DNA of 36,288 bases from Treponema sp. (GCA_031279205.1 JAITIX010000122.1:1-36288); one strand, 5' to 3'; shown: positions 21,826-29,573, counted from the first letter of the stretch. Translations and numbers: made by a program. Notes: generated from the sequence alone by a model not told the origin.

Positions 21826-22785
21826 ATGCGTGTTGTGTTTGCGGGTAGTCCCGCTATCGCGGTTCCGGCGTTGGAAGCGGTTTGCGCTCTGTCTGAGGTG
21901 GAACTTGTCGCGGTCATGACTAACCCTGACAGCCCTAAAGGTCGGCATGGCGCGAGTGAGCCTACCGAGGTCGGCGCTGCCGCCGGGCGGCTTGTAAAAG
22001 AGGGGCTGGCGGAAACAAAGTTTCTGATACTCAAGCCGCGAAAGTTGGACGCGGCGCTGCGTAAGGGGCTTGCCGCGCTCAAGCCTGAGTTGCTGGTTTC
22101 CTTTGCGTATGGGCATATCTTCGGACCGAAGTTTCTAGCGCTCTTTCCTTTCGGCGGTATCAACATACATCCCAGTCTCTTACCGCGTTACCGGGGCGCG
22201 ACGCCGATACAGGCTGCGATCCTCCACCGCGATTATGAAACCGGTCTTTCAATACAAAGGCTGGCGCGGGAGATGGATAGCGGCGACCTTTTGTACCAAG
22301 AGCGCGTTCTCCTCAGCAACAGGGAAACCACTGAAAGCCTGAGCGCGTTCATGGCGACAAAAGCCGCCGCGGCCTTACCCAGAGTGCTAAGCGCTCTTGC
22401 CCAAGGCTGTGTTGAAAGCTATCCCCAGACCGGCGAGGTAAGTTACTGCGCCCTCATCTCCAAAGACCAGGGGCGCATAGACTGGATTCAAAGCGCGGAA
22501 GTCATCGACGCCCAGATACGCGCCTTTACGCCCTGGCCTTTGTCGTGGACTCTCCACGGTGGGCAGTACCTTCACGTGCTTGAAGCCGCGCCATATCCCG
22601 AAGCGCCATACCCTGAAGCGTCAGCCGGAACAGTGCTGGGCATAGACAAGCGGGCGGGCATACTGGTACAAACGGGAGACGGCGTTTTGTGCGTTACGCG
22701 CCTGCAATACCGTACGAAGAAGGCGCTTGAATGGCGCGTCTTCCTGAATGGCGCGCGAGACTTTCTCAACGCCCGATTGGTTTAA
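21826..22785 (+). CDS. fmt: Methionyl-tRNA formyltransferase
   Basis: The 319-aa enzyme formylates initiator Met-tRNA. N-terminal MRVVFAGSPAIAVPALEAV, the catalytic-core signature INIHPSLLPRYRGATPIQAAIL with HxSLLP, and the C-terminal OB-like domain (SKDQGRIDWIQSAEVIDAQIRAFTPWP) are all in place and the length is normal. It starts two bases after def, with AAGGTATAATC upstream. Near residue 255 a 15-bp tandem duplication gives APYPE twice in the C-terminal domain. The PASTA protein gene follows 9 nt after the stop. Confidence 0.95.
   Translation: MRVVFAGSPAIAVPALEAVCALSEVELVAVMTNPDSPKGRHGASEPTEVGAAAGRLVKEGLAETKFLILKPRKLDAALRKGLAALKPELLVSFAYGHIFGPKFLALFPFGGINIHPSLLPRYRGATPIQAAILHRDYETGLSIQRLAREMDSGDLLYQERVLLSNRETTESLSAFMATKAAAALPRVLSALAQGCVESYPQTGEVSYCALISKDQGRIDWIQSAEVIDAQIRAFTPWPLSWTLHGGQYLHVLEAAPYPEAPYPEASAGTVLGIDKRAGILVQTGDGVLCVTRLQYRTKKALEWRVFLNGARDFLNARLV
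22588..22617 (+). repeat. 15-bp tandem duplication inside fmt
   Basis: GCGCCATATCCCGAA (22588-22602) and GCGCCATACCCTGAA (22603-22617) differ at two silent positions and encode APYPE twice. The two synonymous changes suggest it is not brand new. Confidence 0.9.
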
Positions 22786-22794
22786 GGATTGATT

Positions 22795-23784
22795 ATGAGC
22801 AATAAGACTAACTTTGGGTTTTTTATGTTGATGGCTGTTTGCCTCATCGCGCTTACCGGCGTTATTGCGGTTGCGGTCTTTTTCTTTATGATACAGGGTG
22901 AGGAAGAGACCATGGTTCCCGATGTCAGGGGCAAAACCCTCACCGAGGCGCTGCTTGAGTTGCAGGTTAAGGAACTCTACCCCCGCATACAGCTTCGCTA
23001 CACCCAATCTTCGGCTGACAAGGGTCTGATTCTGGAACAAGACCCGCAGGCGGGCGCTATTGTTAAAGCGGGGCGAAGGATCAGTCTTGTGGTCAGCCAG
23101 GGCATGATTATGAACACGGTGGAAAACTATAAGGGGCATAACATCGACGAAGTGCGGATAGACCTGCAAGCGCTCTTTGCCTCATCAGGCGTACCGCTTC
23201 TCACCCTCAAAGAGCCGTTTATGTACGAATACTCAAACGAACCTGCGGGAACCATACTCCAGCAGCAGCCTGAAGCTGGAACCAGTATCGCCGACCCCAT
23301 TGTTCTGGAACTGGTGGTCAGTCGCGGCCCGGAGAACACTATGATACGCCTTCCCACGCTGACCGGCCTGTCTCTGGAGGCGGCGCTGGAAGAGATTGGC
23401 CATGCGCAGATCAACTTTAACTTTATCGTGCGGGCGGCGGAGGGCAACGAGATACCGGAGACTGTGGTGGCGCAAAGTCCGGAAGCCCAGTCCTTGGTTG
23501 CGGCAAACACGCTGGTTAGTCTCACCTTAACCGCGCCGGCGTATCTGGGCGCTGGTGAAGTGTTCCGGGTGTTCAGTTATCCCATCACCCGCAATCCGTA
23601 TCCACTGACGACCCGTCTGGAAGCCCTGTTACCGTCAGGAGAACGTCGTCGCCTCATCAATGTGCCGTATCTGGGTGGAGAGTTTGCGGTTCCGTATCGC
23701 CTGCCCATTGGCTCGGTACTCATCCTCTCGGTGCTTGATCGGGAGATACATCGTGAAACCGTTGTTGCGCAGCGTGAAGATTAG
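22795..23784 (+). CDS. Membrane-anchored PASTA-domain protein without kinase domain
   Basis: The 329-aa protein has one N-terminal membrane segment (FFMLMAVCLIALTGVIAVAVFFFMI, about 8-33), then three PASTA repeats (about 40-105 MVPDVRGKTLTEALLELQ and onward; 106-178; 180-252 IRLPTLTGLSLEAALEEI and onward) and a further beta-rich end of about 75 residues. PASTA domains bind muropeptides or lipid II and are usually attached to Ser/Thr kinases or PBPs; here neither is present, so the protein probably senses or organises cell wall from the periplasmic side (inference). Start ATG 22795 with AAGGA upstream; a TTG two codons earlier is less likely. It is the third gene after def and fmt. Confidence 0.88.
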   Translation: MSNKTNFGFFMLMAVCLIALTGVIAVAVFFFMIQGEEETMVPDVRGKTLTEALLELQVKELYPRIQLRYTQSSADKGLILEQDPQAGAIVKAGRRISLVVSQGMIMNTVENYKGHNIDEVRIDLQALFASSGVPLLTLKEPFMYEYSNEPAGTILQQQPEAGTSIADPIVLELVVSRGPENTMIRLPTLTGLSLEAALEEIGHAQINFNFIVRAAEGNEIPETVVAQSPEAQSLVAANTLVSLTLTAPAYLGAGEVFRVFSYPITRNPYPLTTRLEALLPSGERRRLINVPYLGGEFAVPYRLPIGSVLILSVLDREIHRETVVAQRED

Positions 23785-23806
23785 TTGCAGAAACATTGAG
23801 TGCTGC

Positions 23807-23838
23807 TTGACATTTTTGTTTGTGTTTGGCATTATACT
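23807..23838 (+). promoter_or_regulatory. Promoter of the tRNA-Lys gene
   Basis: A consensus -35 TTGACA (23807-23812) is followed by either CATTAT at 17 nt (23830-23835) or the better hexamer TATACT at 20 nt (23833-23838). The tRNA starts about 10 nt further on. Confidence 0.55.
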
Positions 23839-23848
23839 ACTATTGCAT

Positions 23849-23921
23849 GGGCCGCTAGCTCAGTCGGTAGAGCATCGCCCTTTTAAGGCGGGTGTCGGGG
23901 GTTCGAATCCCGCGCGGCTCA
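23849..23921 (+). tRNA. tRNA-Lys (anticodon TTT)
   Basis: A 73-nt cloverleaf: acceptor GGGCCGC (23849-23855) with GCGGCTC (23914-23920) including one G-U pair; D arm GCTC/GAGC; anticodon stem TCGCC/GGCGG with loop CTTTTAA, giving anticodon TTT at 23882-23884; T loop TTCGAAT; discriminator A at 23921. CCA is not encoded. The T stem GGGGG/CCCGC has one G-G mismatch in its second pair. The gene has its own promoter and terminator. Confidence 0.95.
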
Positions 23922-23929
23922 TTTGCAAG

Positions 23930-23973
23930 AAAAGCCGTATCACACATTGAGGGTGATACGGCTTTTGCTTTTT
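23930..23973 (+). terminator. Strong intrinsic terminator after tRNA-Lys
   Basis: AAAAGCCGTATCAC (23930-23943) and GTGATACGGCTTTT (23953-23966) form a perfect 14-bp stem with a 9-nt loop, followed by GCTTTTT. Its A-rich left side means it may also work for the convergent TM2 gene from the other strand. Confidence 0.9.
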
Positions 23974-24009
23974 GAGCCTCCCTTTGGGGGCGATGGTCTT
24001 CAGCCCTGC

Positions 24010-24516
24010 TCAGATATCTTCGAGCGGGGCGTCATTATCCAGCATTTCGGGAATCGTGTAGACAATGGAGCCGGTTTTGCGGACGCGCATATCAGCGAAG
24101 CCTTTGGAAACCATGGCGTCGAGGTTCTTTTTTGCTTCGTCAAGCGAGATGTGCGCCGTCAGCGCTACATCTGATGGTGTAACAACGCCTTTGTTTTCTT
24201 TGGCAATGCGAAGAATGGTGTGTTCAGGGTCATCTTTAACAGGCGCTGCTTTGCCATCGATACTAATGTTAGCCCACGGCGTGCCGTAGTTGTGAATGTG
24301 AACTTGATTGGGGGGACAGGTGGCCATCTTGAGATTGGCTTCCTGTACCTGACGAGGCAACGTGAAGAAATCGTAAATCGCGCCTATCATGCCCAGACCG
24401 CCGGTACAAGCCCAGAGTATACCTGAAGGAATCTTGCCCAGATAGAAACGGTGGAGACCAAAAATCCCACAACCACCAAGGAACCAGAGCAAATACGCTA
24501 TTGGAACACTATACAT
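24010..24516 (-). CDS. TM2-domain membrane protein with C-terminal winged-helix-like segment
   Basis: The 168-aa protein starts with a TM2 domain (residues about 1-52): AYLLWFLGGCGIFGLHRFYLGKIPSGILWACTGGLGMIGAIYDFFTLP, two membrane helices with the conserved GxHRFYLGK turn. The C-terminal half (about 100-160, ILRIAKENKGVVTPSDVALTAHISLDEAKKNLDAMVSKGFADMRVRKTGSIVYTI) looks like a winged-helix fold, as in small cytoplasmic regulatory or protein-protein modules. Function of TM2 proteins in bacteria is unknown. GGGAGG precedes the ATG. It is divergent from the BMP transporter operon and convergent with the tRNA. Confidence 0.85.
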   Translation of the reverse strand: MYSVPIAYLLWFLGGCGIFGLHRFYLGKIPSGILWACTGGLGMIGAIYDFFTLPRQVQEANLKMATCPPNQVHIHNYGTPWANISIDGKAAPVKDDPEHTILRIAKENKGVVTPSDVALTAHISLDEAKKNLDAMVSKGFADMRVRKTGSIVYTIPEMLDNDAPLEDI

Positions 24517-24556
24517 CTCAACCTCCCCATCCCCGTATCAGCTCCGGAGTATAGAA

Positions 24557-24586
24557 ATTATATGTTTATATGAGTATAGTAAACAA
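24557..24586 (-). promoter_or_regulatory. Promoter of the TM2 gene
   Basis: On the minus strand -35 TTGTTT (24581-24586), an 18-nt spacer and consensus -10 TATAAT (24557-24562). The leader of about 35 nt carries a ribosome binding site, unlike the leaderless group. It overlaps the presumed promoter of the divergent transporter operon. Confidence 0.5.
24575..24580 (+). promoter_or_regulatory. Possible -10 of the BMP transporter operon
   Basis: TATAGT lies about 44 nt before the ATG in an AT-rich stretch; no good -35 is seen. AAGGAG follows near the start codon. The 108-nt divergent spacer holds no riboswitch-like structure that I can see. Confidence 0.3.
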
Positions 24587-24624
24587 AACTAACAAAAAAT
24601 TCAATTAACTAAGGAGTTTATAGT

Positions 24625-25671
24625 ATGAAATTCAAAACGTTGTTATCGCTTGCAGTTGCCCTGCTTCTCAGCCCGTCCCTATTCGCGTCTGGCGCGCGAA
24701 GCGCAACCCAGACTCCGACTCCGGCATCGCTGTCCGTGCTTGTCTACATCACCGGCGTTGTTGCCGGAAGCCCTCCCTATGAGTTACTTGTACAAGGTGC
24801 GCATGATTTTGCCGCCGCCCACGACGGCGTTACTATAAAGGTTTACGAGGCGCAGTTTAACCAAGCCACATGGGAAGAACAGCTTACTTCCCTCGTGGCA
24901 AGCGGGGAATACGACCTTGTTCTTGGTTCAAACCCCTCGTTGCCGGAAATCTGCGAAAATGTGGCGAGGAAGTTTCCTAAGCAGAAGTTTGTCATCACTG
25001 ACGCGGAACTTGCCGGCAATCCCCAGATCAGTACCTATCTGTATAACCAGTATGAGCAGTCCCTTTACCTCGGGTATTTAGCTGGCCTTGTTACGACTAG
25101 CGTCATGCCCAACGTGAATGAGAGTAAGCGCATTGGTTTCATCGCGGCGCAGGAGTACCCGATACTGACTCGGCAGATTGTGCCGGGCTTTCTCGATGGG
25201 GCGCGTATGGTTGACCCGGACATCACGCTTGATACGCGGATCATCGGGAACTGGTATGACGCAAACAAAGCCGCCGAACTCGCATCCAGCATGATCGACG
25301 CGGGCGTTGACGTGTTTGCGTCCATCGCGGGCGGAGCCACAGCCGGGCTTATCAACACGGCGCGGGAGCGCGGGGCTTACGTTGTCTTCTATAATACTAA
25401 CGAGTATGCCTCTGCCCCGGGTGTGATTGTGGGTTGCGGCCTTATGAGGCAGCGCCAGCTTGTTGAGGAGATACTGGCTGAGGCGCTGGCTGGAACCCTA
25501 CAGTATGGAAAGGCAAAAACAGTGGGGCTGAAAGAGGGCTATCTGGACTTCTTTGCCGATGACCCGCTTTATATCGAAGCCCTGCCCGAAAGTGTGAGAA
25601 GTAGTTTCGCCATGTTTATGGAAGACCTGCGCGCCGGTCGCATCGCCTATACCGCTCCCTCTCTGTATTAA
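24625..25671 (+). CDS. BMP-family ABC transporter substrate-binding protein (nucleoside/riboflavin type)
   Basis: The 348-aa protein has a cleavable signal peptide (MKFKTLLSLAVALLLSPSLFASGA) without a lipobox cysteine, and the BMP fold: SVLVYITGVVAGSPPYELLVQGAHDFAA, then YDLVLGSNPSLPEICENVARKFPKQKFVITDAEL, YLGYLAGLVT, GFIAAQEYPILTRQIVPGFLDGA, and VDVFASIAGGATAGLINTARE. Known relatives are PnrA (purine nucleosides) and RfuA (riboflavin) of T. pallidum, both lipoproteins. The gene order binding protein, double ATPase, two permeases is that of nucleoside transporters and of rfuABCD; sequence alone does not tell me the ligand. AAGGAG precedes the ATG. The ATPase gene follows after 109 nt, which hold a dispersed repeat. 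Confidence 0.87.
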   Translation: MKFKTLLSLAVALLLSPSLFASGARSATQTPTPASLSVLVYITGVVAGSPPYELLVQGAHDFAAAHDGVTIKVYEAQFNQATWEEQLTSLVASGEYDLVLGSNPSLPEICENVARKFPKQKFVITDAELAGNPQISTYLYNQYEQSLYLGYLAGLVTTSVMPNVNESKRIGFIAAQEYPILTRQIVPGFLDGARMVDPDITLDTRIIGNWYDANKAAELASSMIDAGVDVFASIAGGATAGLINTARERGAYVVFYNTNEYASAPGVIVGCGLMRQRQLVEEILAEALAGTLQYGKAKTVGLKEGYLDFFADDPLYIEALPESVRSSFAMFMEDLRAGRIAYTAPSLY

Positions 25672-25680
25672 GCAAGGTAG

Positions 25681-25765
25681 ACACATTTGGCGGTTCACGT
25701 ATCGTGCAACGGTGTCAGACACTTTAGCTGGTGTCTGACATTTGCTGGCGCGAGACACCGTGAAT
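25681..25765. repeat. Cluster of GTGTC(T/A)GACA motifs before the ABC ATPase gene
   Basis: The spacer contains GGTGTCAGACACTTT (25711-25725), GGTGTCTGACATTTG (25730-25744), ACACATTTGGCGG near its start and GCGAGACACCGTG near its end. Read on the minus strand they become AAAGTGTCTGACACC and CAAATGTCAGACACC, matching motifs near 21246 and 29510. The GTGTC and GACAC arms are palindromic. Confidence 0.65.
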
Positions 25766-25780
25766 GGCAGGAGTATTGAT

Positions 25781-28519
25781 TTGACGTATGCGCTTGAATT
25801 GCGGGATATCACCACGATCTACCCCGCCGATCATTTTATGGCAAACCGCAATGTGAGTCTCTCGCTCCGCACCGGCGAGATTCTCTGCCTTGCTGGTGAA
25901 AACGGGGCAGGCAAAACCAGCCTCATGAAAGTCCTGAGCGGGTTCATCCAGCCGGCACAGGGCGAAATCGTCGTCAAGGGCAATCCGGTGTCAATCACTT
26001 CGCCCCTTGGCGCGGCGCGGCTGGGTATCGGTATGGTTCACCAGCATTTCATGCTTTTCCCAGACTTCAGCGTGGCGGAAAACGTGGTTATGGGACTTGA
26101 GCCGGTGAAATTCGGCTTTCTCTACGACTTTAAGACGGCGGTGGAACGGGTAAACGCGCTCATCAAGGCGCATGAATTTTCGATTAAGGCTGACGACCGC
26201 GTGTCCGGGCTTTCCGTGGGACAACTGCAACAGGTCGAGATTGTCAAACTACTTTACCGGAACGCGGATATTCTCATCCTTGATGAGCCAAGCGCCGCTC
26301 TAACCGAGCAGGAAACCGTTTCCCTGTTCCAGACGCTCCGGCTCCTCGCCAAAGGCGGTAAATCCCTCATCCTTATCACCCACAAACTCAGCGAAATCAA
26401 GCGCATATCCGACCGTGTTGCCGTGATGCATAAAGGCGAACTCGTGGCGCTTCGCGAAACTGCCCGCGTTGATGAGTACGAAATCTCCCAGCTTATGCTT
26501 GGGCGCGATATAAACGAGACCCCACAGACTATGTCTCAAGAGGATCCGCCCCGACACGCCGTGCCAGTTCTTTCGTTTAACAAGGTTACAGTGAAACGGC
26601 GGAGACAGGAGCAACCCCTGCTTAACGAACTGAGCTTTACGGCGCATAGTGGCGAAATTCTGGCGTTTGCTGGCGCGGGAAACAGTGGGCTTGAGGAACT
26701 GGAAGCTGTGCTGGGCGGACTTTTGCCCATCAACTCCGGTCTTATTAGCCATAAAGGAATAGACATCTCCCACCTGAACGCTGAAAGCCTGCGCAAACGC
26801 AATCTTGCCTATGTGCCAGCGGATCGCCTCAATGTCGGAAGCGAGGCGCAGGCACTGATCAGCGAAAACATTATGATTGTCCGTCGCCGGGAACTCACGC
26901 GCCACGGCATTCTGGATCGTGCCGCTATCTCGCGCTTTTGCCACACGCTCTTCGAGCGCTTTGCCATACGTGGTAATGAAAGCCTACGGATAGGCTCACT
27001 GTCTGGCGGCAACATACAGAAGCTGGTTCTGGCGCGGGAAATCGACCTACTGGAGCGCGGTGGAGACTACATCGTGTTTTCCAAGCCAACATGGGGTCTT
27101 GATGTGGCGGCAAGTAACGCTGTTTATGAGCGAATGACCGAGCTTCGGCAAAAAGGTGTAGCGATTCTCCTCCTTTCGTCAAACCTTGACGAGATCATTG
27201 CCATGGCAGATCGGGTACTGGTGCTGTATCGGGGGGGCATCGTGGCTGAACTGGATACTCGTCCACTAGATGCCAGCCTGCGGGAACTCATCGGTGCGTA
27301 TATGCTGGGACTACGGCGCGACGAATCGGCTCAAGTTGTGGGAGCCTCCTCCGAGACTTGCGCGGCTCTCCGCCACGAGACGCGGGAGCCTCCGCCACGA
27401 GACTTGCGGCTCTCCGCCACGAGACGCAGGAGTTTCCGCCACAAGACGCGGGAGTCTCCGCCACGCCGCATTAGCTCGCGCCCCCGGCGTTGGACATCCC
27501 TCTGGCCCTTGGGACGTCTCGGCGGTATGGCGCTTATTGTACTGGCGGCGCTGATGGCGCTTGTAATCTTTGCGTTCCTGTTTAGTGAGACGCCACTGCG
27601 TACTCTACGCTATTTTTTCATGGGGCCAATTCAGAACACCTACTACTTCGGCAACATGCTCAACAGCGCCATTCCCCTCATCTTTGGTGGACTGGGCGCT
27701 TCCATCGCCATGCGGAGCAATAACCTCAATCTGGGCGGGGAAGGTCAGGTCTACATTGGCGGCTTTGTTAGCACCATCGCGGCGCTTGCCCTCGCCCCGC
27801 TCGGCATAGGGGGCGCGGTGCTTGCCCTACTCGCCGGCGCAATCGCGGCCGGCCTTGTTTCAGGCGCATCAGGCTTTTTGAAAACCAAGTGGGACACGAG
27901 CGAGCTTATCACCACGTTCCTCTTATCAAACGCCCTGCTGCTCATTATTGACTACCTTATCACCGGTCCCTTTCTGGATAGCGAAACCAGTCTGCAATCA
28001 ACCACAAAGATCGCACAGTGGTTCCACCTGCCTAAGATACTGCCACCGTCCTCCCTCAGTGCAGCCCTGTTCTTCGCAATCGCGGCGGTGATCCTTGTCT
28101 ATCTCTTTCTTTACCACACCCTTATGGGTTATGAGATGCGGATTTCCGGGCTTAATGGAACCTTTGCCCGCTACGGCGGCGTTAATACGGCGAAAAGTGG
28201 TGTTCTGGCTATGTTCCTGAGCGGGGCGCTCTATGGCATAGGCGGTAGCATGGCAATCTATGGAACCTATTACGCCACTATCAAGGGCTTTTCCGCAGGC
28301 ATGGGCTGGAACGGCCTCGCGGTCGCCCTCATCGCCCGCTCACGACCCCAAGCCATCATCCCAGCCGCTCTCTTCTTCGCCTGGATCGAAAGCGGCGCGT
28401 ACCTCGCCATGCAGTTCTCCGACGTTACCATTGAGCTTGCGTCTATCACCCAGTCTGTGGTCTTTTTTATGGCTTCAAGCGCGGTACTCCGCACTATCCT
28501 CACGCCCAGGAGTAACTAG
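25781..28519 (+). CDS. Fused ABC transporter: two ATPase domains plus one permease domain
   Basis: The 912-aa protein combines parts that are normally two proteins. ABC domain 1 (about 5-235) has Walker A GENGAGKT (39-46), signature LSVGQLQQVE and Walker B ILILDEPSAAL. ABC domain 2 (about 260-510) has a degenerate Walker A (GAGNSGLEE), signature LSGGNIQKLVLAREI and FSKPTWGLDV in place of DEPT, as is usual for one half in this family. Residues 520-563 are an Arg/Pro/Ser-rich linker encoded by a ~22-bp repeat array. From about residue 578 the protein is a polytopic BMP/ribose-type permease (IVLAALMALVIFAFLF, then LNLGGEGQVYIGGFVST, ending in several helices). TTG 25781 with AGGAG is chosen as start. 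In rfu and yuf-type operons ATPase and permease are separate genes. Confidence 0.85.
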   Translation: MTYALELRDITTIYPADHFMANRNVSLSLRTGEILCLAGENGAGKTSLMKVLSGFIQPAQGEIVVKGNPVSITSPLGAARLGIGMVHQHFMLFPDFSVAENVVMGLEPVKFGFLYDFKTAVERVNALIKAHEFSIKADDRVSGLSVGQLQQVEIVKLLYRNADILILDEPSAALTEQETVSLFQTLRLLAKGGKSLILITHKLSEIKRISDRVAVMHKGELVALRETARVDEYEISQLMLGRDINETPQTMSQEDPPRHAVPVLSFNKVTVKRRRQEQPLLNELSFTAHSGEILAFAGAGNSGLEELEAVLGGLLPINSGLISHKGIDISHLNAESLRKRNLAYVPADRLNVGSEAQALISENIMIVRRRELTRHGILDRAAISRFCHTLFERFAIRGNESLRIGSLSGGNIQKLVLAREIDLLERGGDYIVFSKPTWGLDVAASNAVYERMTELRQKGVAILLLSSNLDEIIAMADRVLVLYRGGIVAELDTRPLDASLRELIGAYMLGLRRDESAQVVGASSETCAALRHETREPPPRDLRLSATRRRSFRHKTRESPPRRISSRPRRWTSLWPLGRLGGMALIVLAALMALVIFAFLFSETPLRTLRYFFMGPIQNTYYFGNMLNSAIPLIFGGLGASIAMRSNNLNLGGEGQVYIGGFVSTIAALALAPLGIGGAVLALLAGAIAAGLVSGASGFLKTKWDTSELITTFLLSNALLLIIDYLITGPFLDSETSLQSTTKIAQWFHLPKILPPSSLSAALFFAIAAVILVYLFLYHTLMGYEMRISGLNGTFARYGGVNTAKSGVLAMFLSGALYGIGGSMAIYGTYYATIKGFSAGMGWNGLAVALIARSRPQAIIPAALFFAWIESGAYLAMQFSDVTIELASITQSVVFFMASSAVLRTILTPRSN
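27338..27469 (+). repeat. Six-unit ~22-bp repeat array encoding the ATPase-permease linker
   Basis: Units at 27338-27359, 27360-27381, 27382-27405, 27406-27425, 27426-27447 and 27448-27469 (22, 22, 24, 20, 22, 22 bp) share the core CTCCGCCACGAGAC with a G-rich GCGGGAG or GCGGCT start. Single units shift the frame but the total of 132 bp is 44 codons, so the reading frame is kept. The result is a basic, low-complexity stretch (RHETREPPPRDLRLSATRRR). Confidence 0.9.
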
Positions 28520-29416
28520 ATGGGTACGCCCATTCCCCTTTTACACAGCGCCATTACCATTATGACCCCGTTGCTTTTCGCGGCAATGGGCGGGCTTTTC
28601 ACGGAACGCGCTGGTATGCTCAACATCGCGCTTGAGGGTCAGTTACTCATGGGCGCATTTGTCGGCCTTGTCTTCACCCACCTTTCCGGCAATTTGCCCA
28701 TTGGCATACTGGTTGCTGCCCTGTGTTCCATGGCTCTAGCAGCGCTTATGGGCGCGCTCACTATCCGGCTCAAGGCTAATGTGTTCATCACTGGCCTCGC
28801 CACCAACCTTTTCGCCACCGGCATTACCGTGGCGCTTGCCCACCGCTTCTTCGCCACCAGAGGACTTATCGCGCCGTCCGCCATGCCGCGCCTCCCAACC
28901 CTTGCCATACCCGCCCTTGCCCGCATACCCATACTCGCCGATGTGCTTCAGGAACACACCTGGTATGTTTACGCAAGCTGGCTTCTTCTATTAATAAGCT
29001 GGTTCTGCCTGTACCGCACGTCTTTTGGCTTTCGACTCCGTGCCTGCGAAGCGCAAGAAGAAGCCTTAGTTTCATTGGGTCTCAAGCCCTCGTTCTATCG
29101 TTTCGTCGCCTTTCTCATATCCGGCCTGTGTTGCGGCATTGGCGGCTCATTCCTTTCCCTGAACATCGGAGTCTTTGTCCCGAATATGTCCGCCGGTAAG
29201 GGCTGGATCGCACTGGTGGTCATCTTTCTGGGCAACCGCCACCCCGCGGGCTTGTGGATCGCGGCTCTGGTCTTTGGCCTTGCCGAGGCCTTTTCCAACT
29301 ATGCGCAAGGCATGTTCCGCATCCCTGCTGACTTCACCCTGGCCCTGCCCTACATTTTCACCCTCTTCGTGATGGTCGCCGGAAGCGCGCTAAAGAAGCA
29401 TTCCAATCGCTTCTAG
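28520..29416 (+). CDS. ABC transporter permease, BMP/ribose-type (second permease)
   Basis: The 298-aa polytopic membrane protein belongs to the BPD_transp_2 type: it opens IPLLHSAITIMTPLLFAAMGGLFTERAGMLNIALEGQLLMGAFVG, with the TERAG and NIALEGQ motifs characteristic of nucleoside-type permeases, and contains GFRLRACEAQEEALVSLGL and GKGWIALVVIFLGNRHPAG. It is the second membrane half of the importer formed with the preceding fused ATPase-permease and the BMP binding protein. The ATG directly follows the previous stop, with AGGAG eight bases upstream inside that gene. No terminator with a T-run is seen after it. Confidence 0.9.
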   Translation: MGTPIPLLHSAITIMTPLLFAAMGGLFTERAGMLNIALEGQLLMGAFVGLVFTHLSGNLPIGILVAALCSMALAALMGALTIRLKANVFITGLATNLFATGITVALAHRFFATRGLIAPSAMPRLPTLAIPALARIPILADVLQEHTWYVYASWLLLLISWFCLYRTSFGFRLRACEAQEEALVSLGLKPSFYRFVAFLISGLCCGIGGSFLSLNIGVFVPNMSAGKGWIALVVIFLGNRHPAGLWIAALVFGLAEAFSNYAQGMFRIPADFTLALPYIFTLFVMVAGSALKKHSNRF

Positions 29417-29475
29417 GTGCGCCTCACTGTTCACTGCGCCTGTTGTGAAAGTGGCTGGTACCGACCAAAGTGTCT

Positions 29476-29522
29476 CAGCCTCGTAAAGCCAAAGTGTGGC
29501 GCCAACCAAGGTGTCTGACACC
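29476..29522. repeat. Cluster of CAAAGTGTCTGACACC-type motifs before the DciA-PflX gene
   Basis: Three imperfect copies follow one another: ACCAAAGTGTCTCAG (from about 29464), GCCAAAGTGTGGCGCC (29488-29503) and ACCAAGGTGTCTGACACC (29505-29522). The last contains the perfect palindrome GGTGTC-T-GACACC at 29510-29522. The frame of the next gene is open through these copies, but that gene starts later, at 29574. Confidence 0.65.
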
Positions 29523-29573
29523 GCCAAGAAGGTGTTTTCAACACGGGCGGTTTGTGAGAGGATAGGTATTACA

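Noticed and set aside
24517-24624. FMN or purine riboswitch before the BMP transporter
   Set aside because: The spacer is only 108 nt, shared with a divergent promoter, AT-rich, and shows none of the conserved riboswitch core sequences.
25742-25780. Longer ABC fusion protein from TTG at 25742
   Set aside because: AGGAG seven bases before TTG 25781 marks a better start, and the upstream 13 codons lie in the dispersed repeat.
29496-29573. Longer DciA-PflX protein from 29496
   Set aside because: The extra 26 residues come from the dispersed GTGTCTGACACC repeat and its flank; DUF721 homology begins at ATG 29574.
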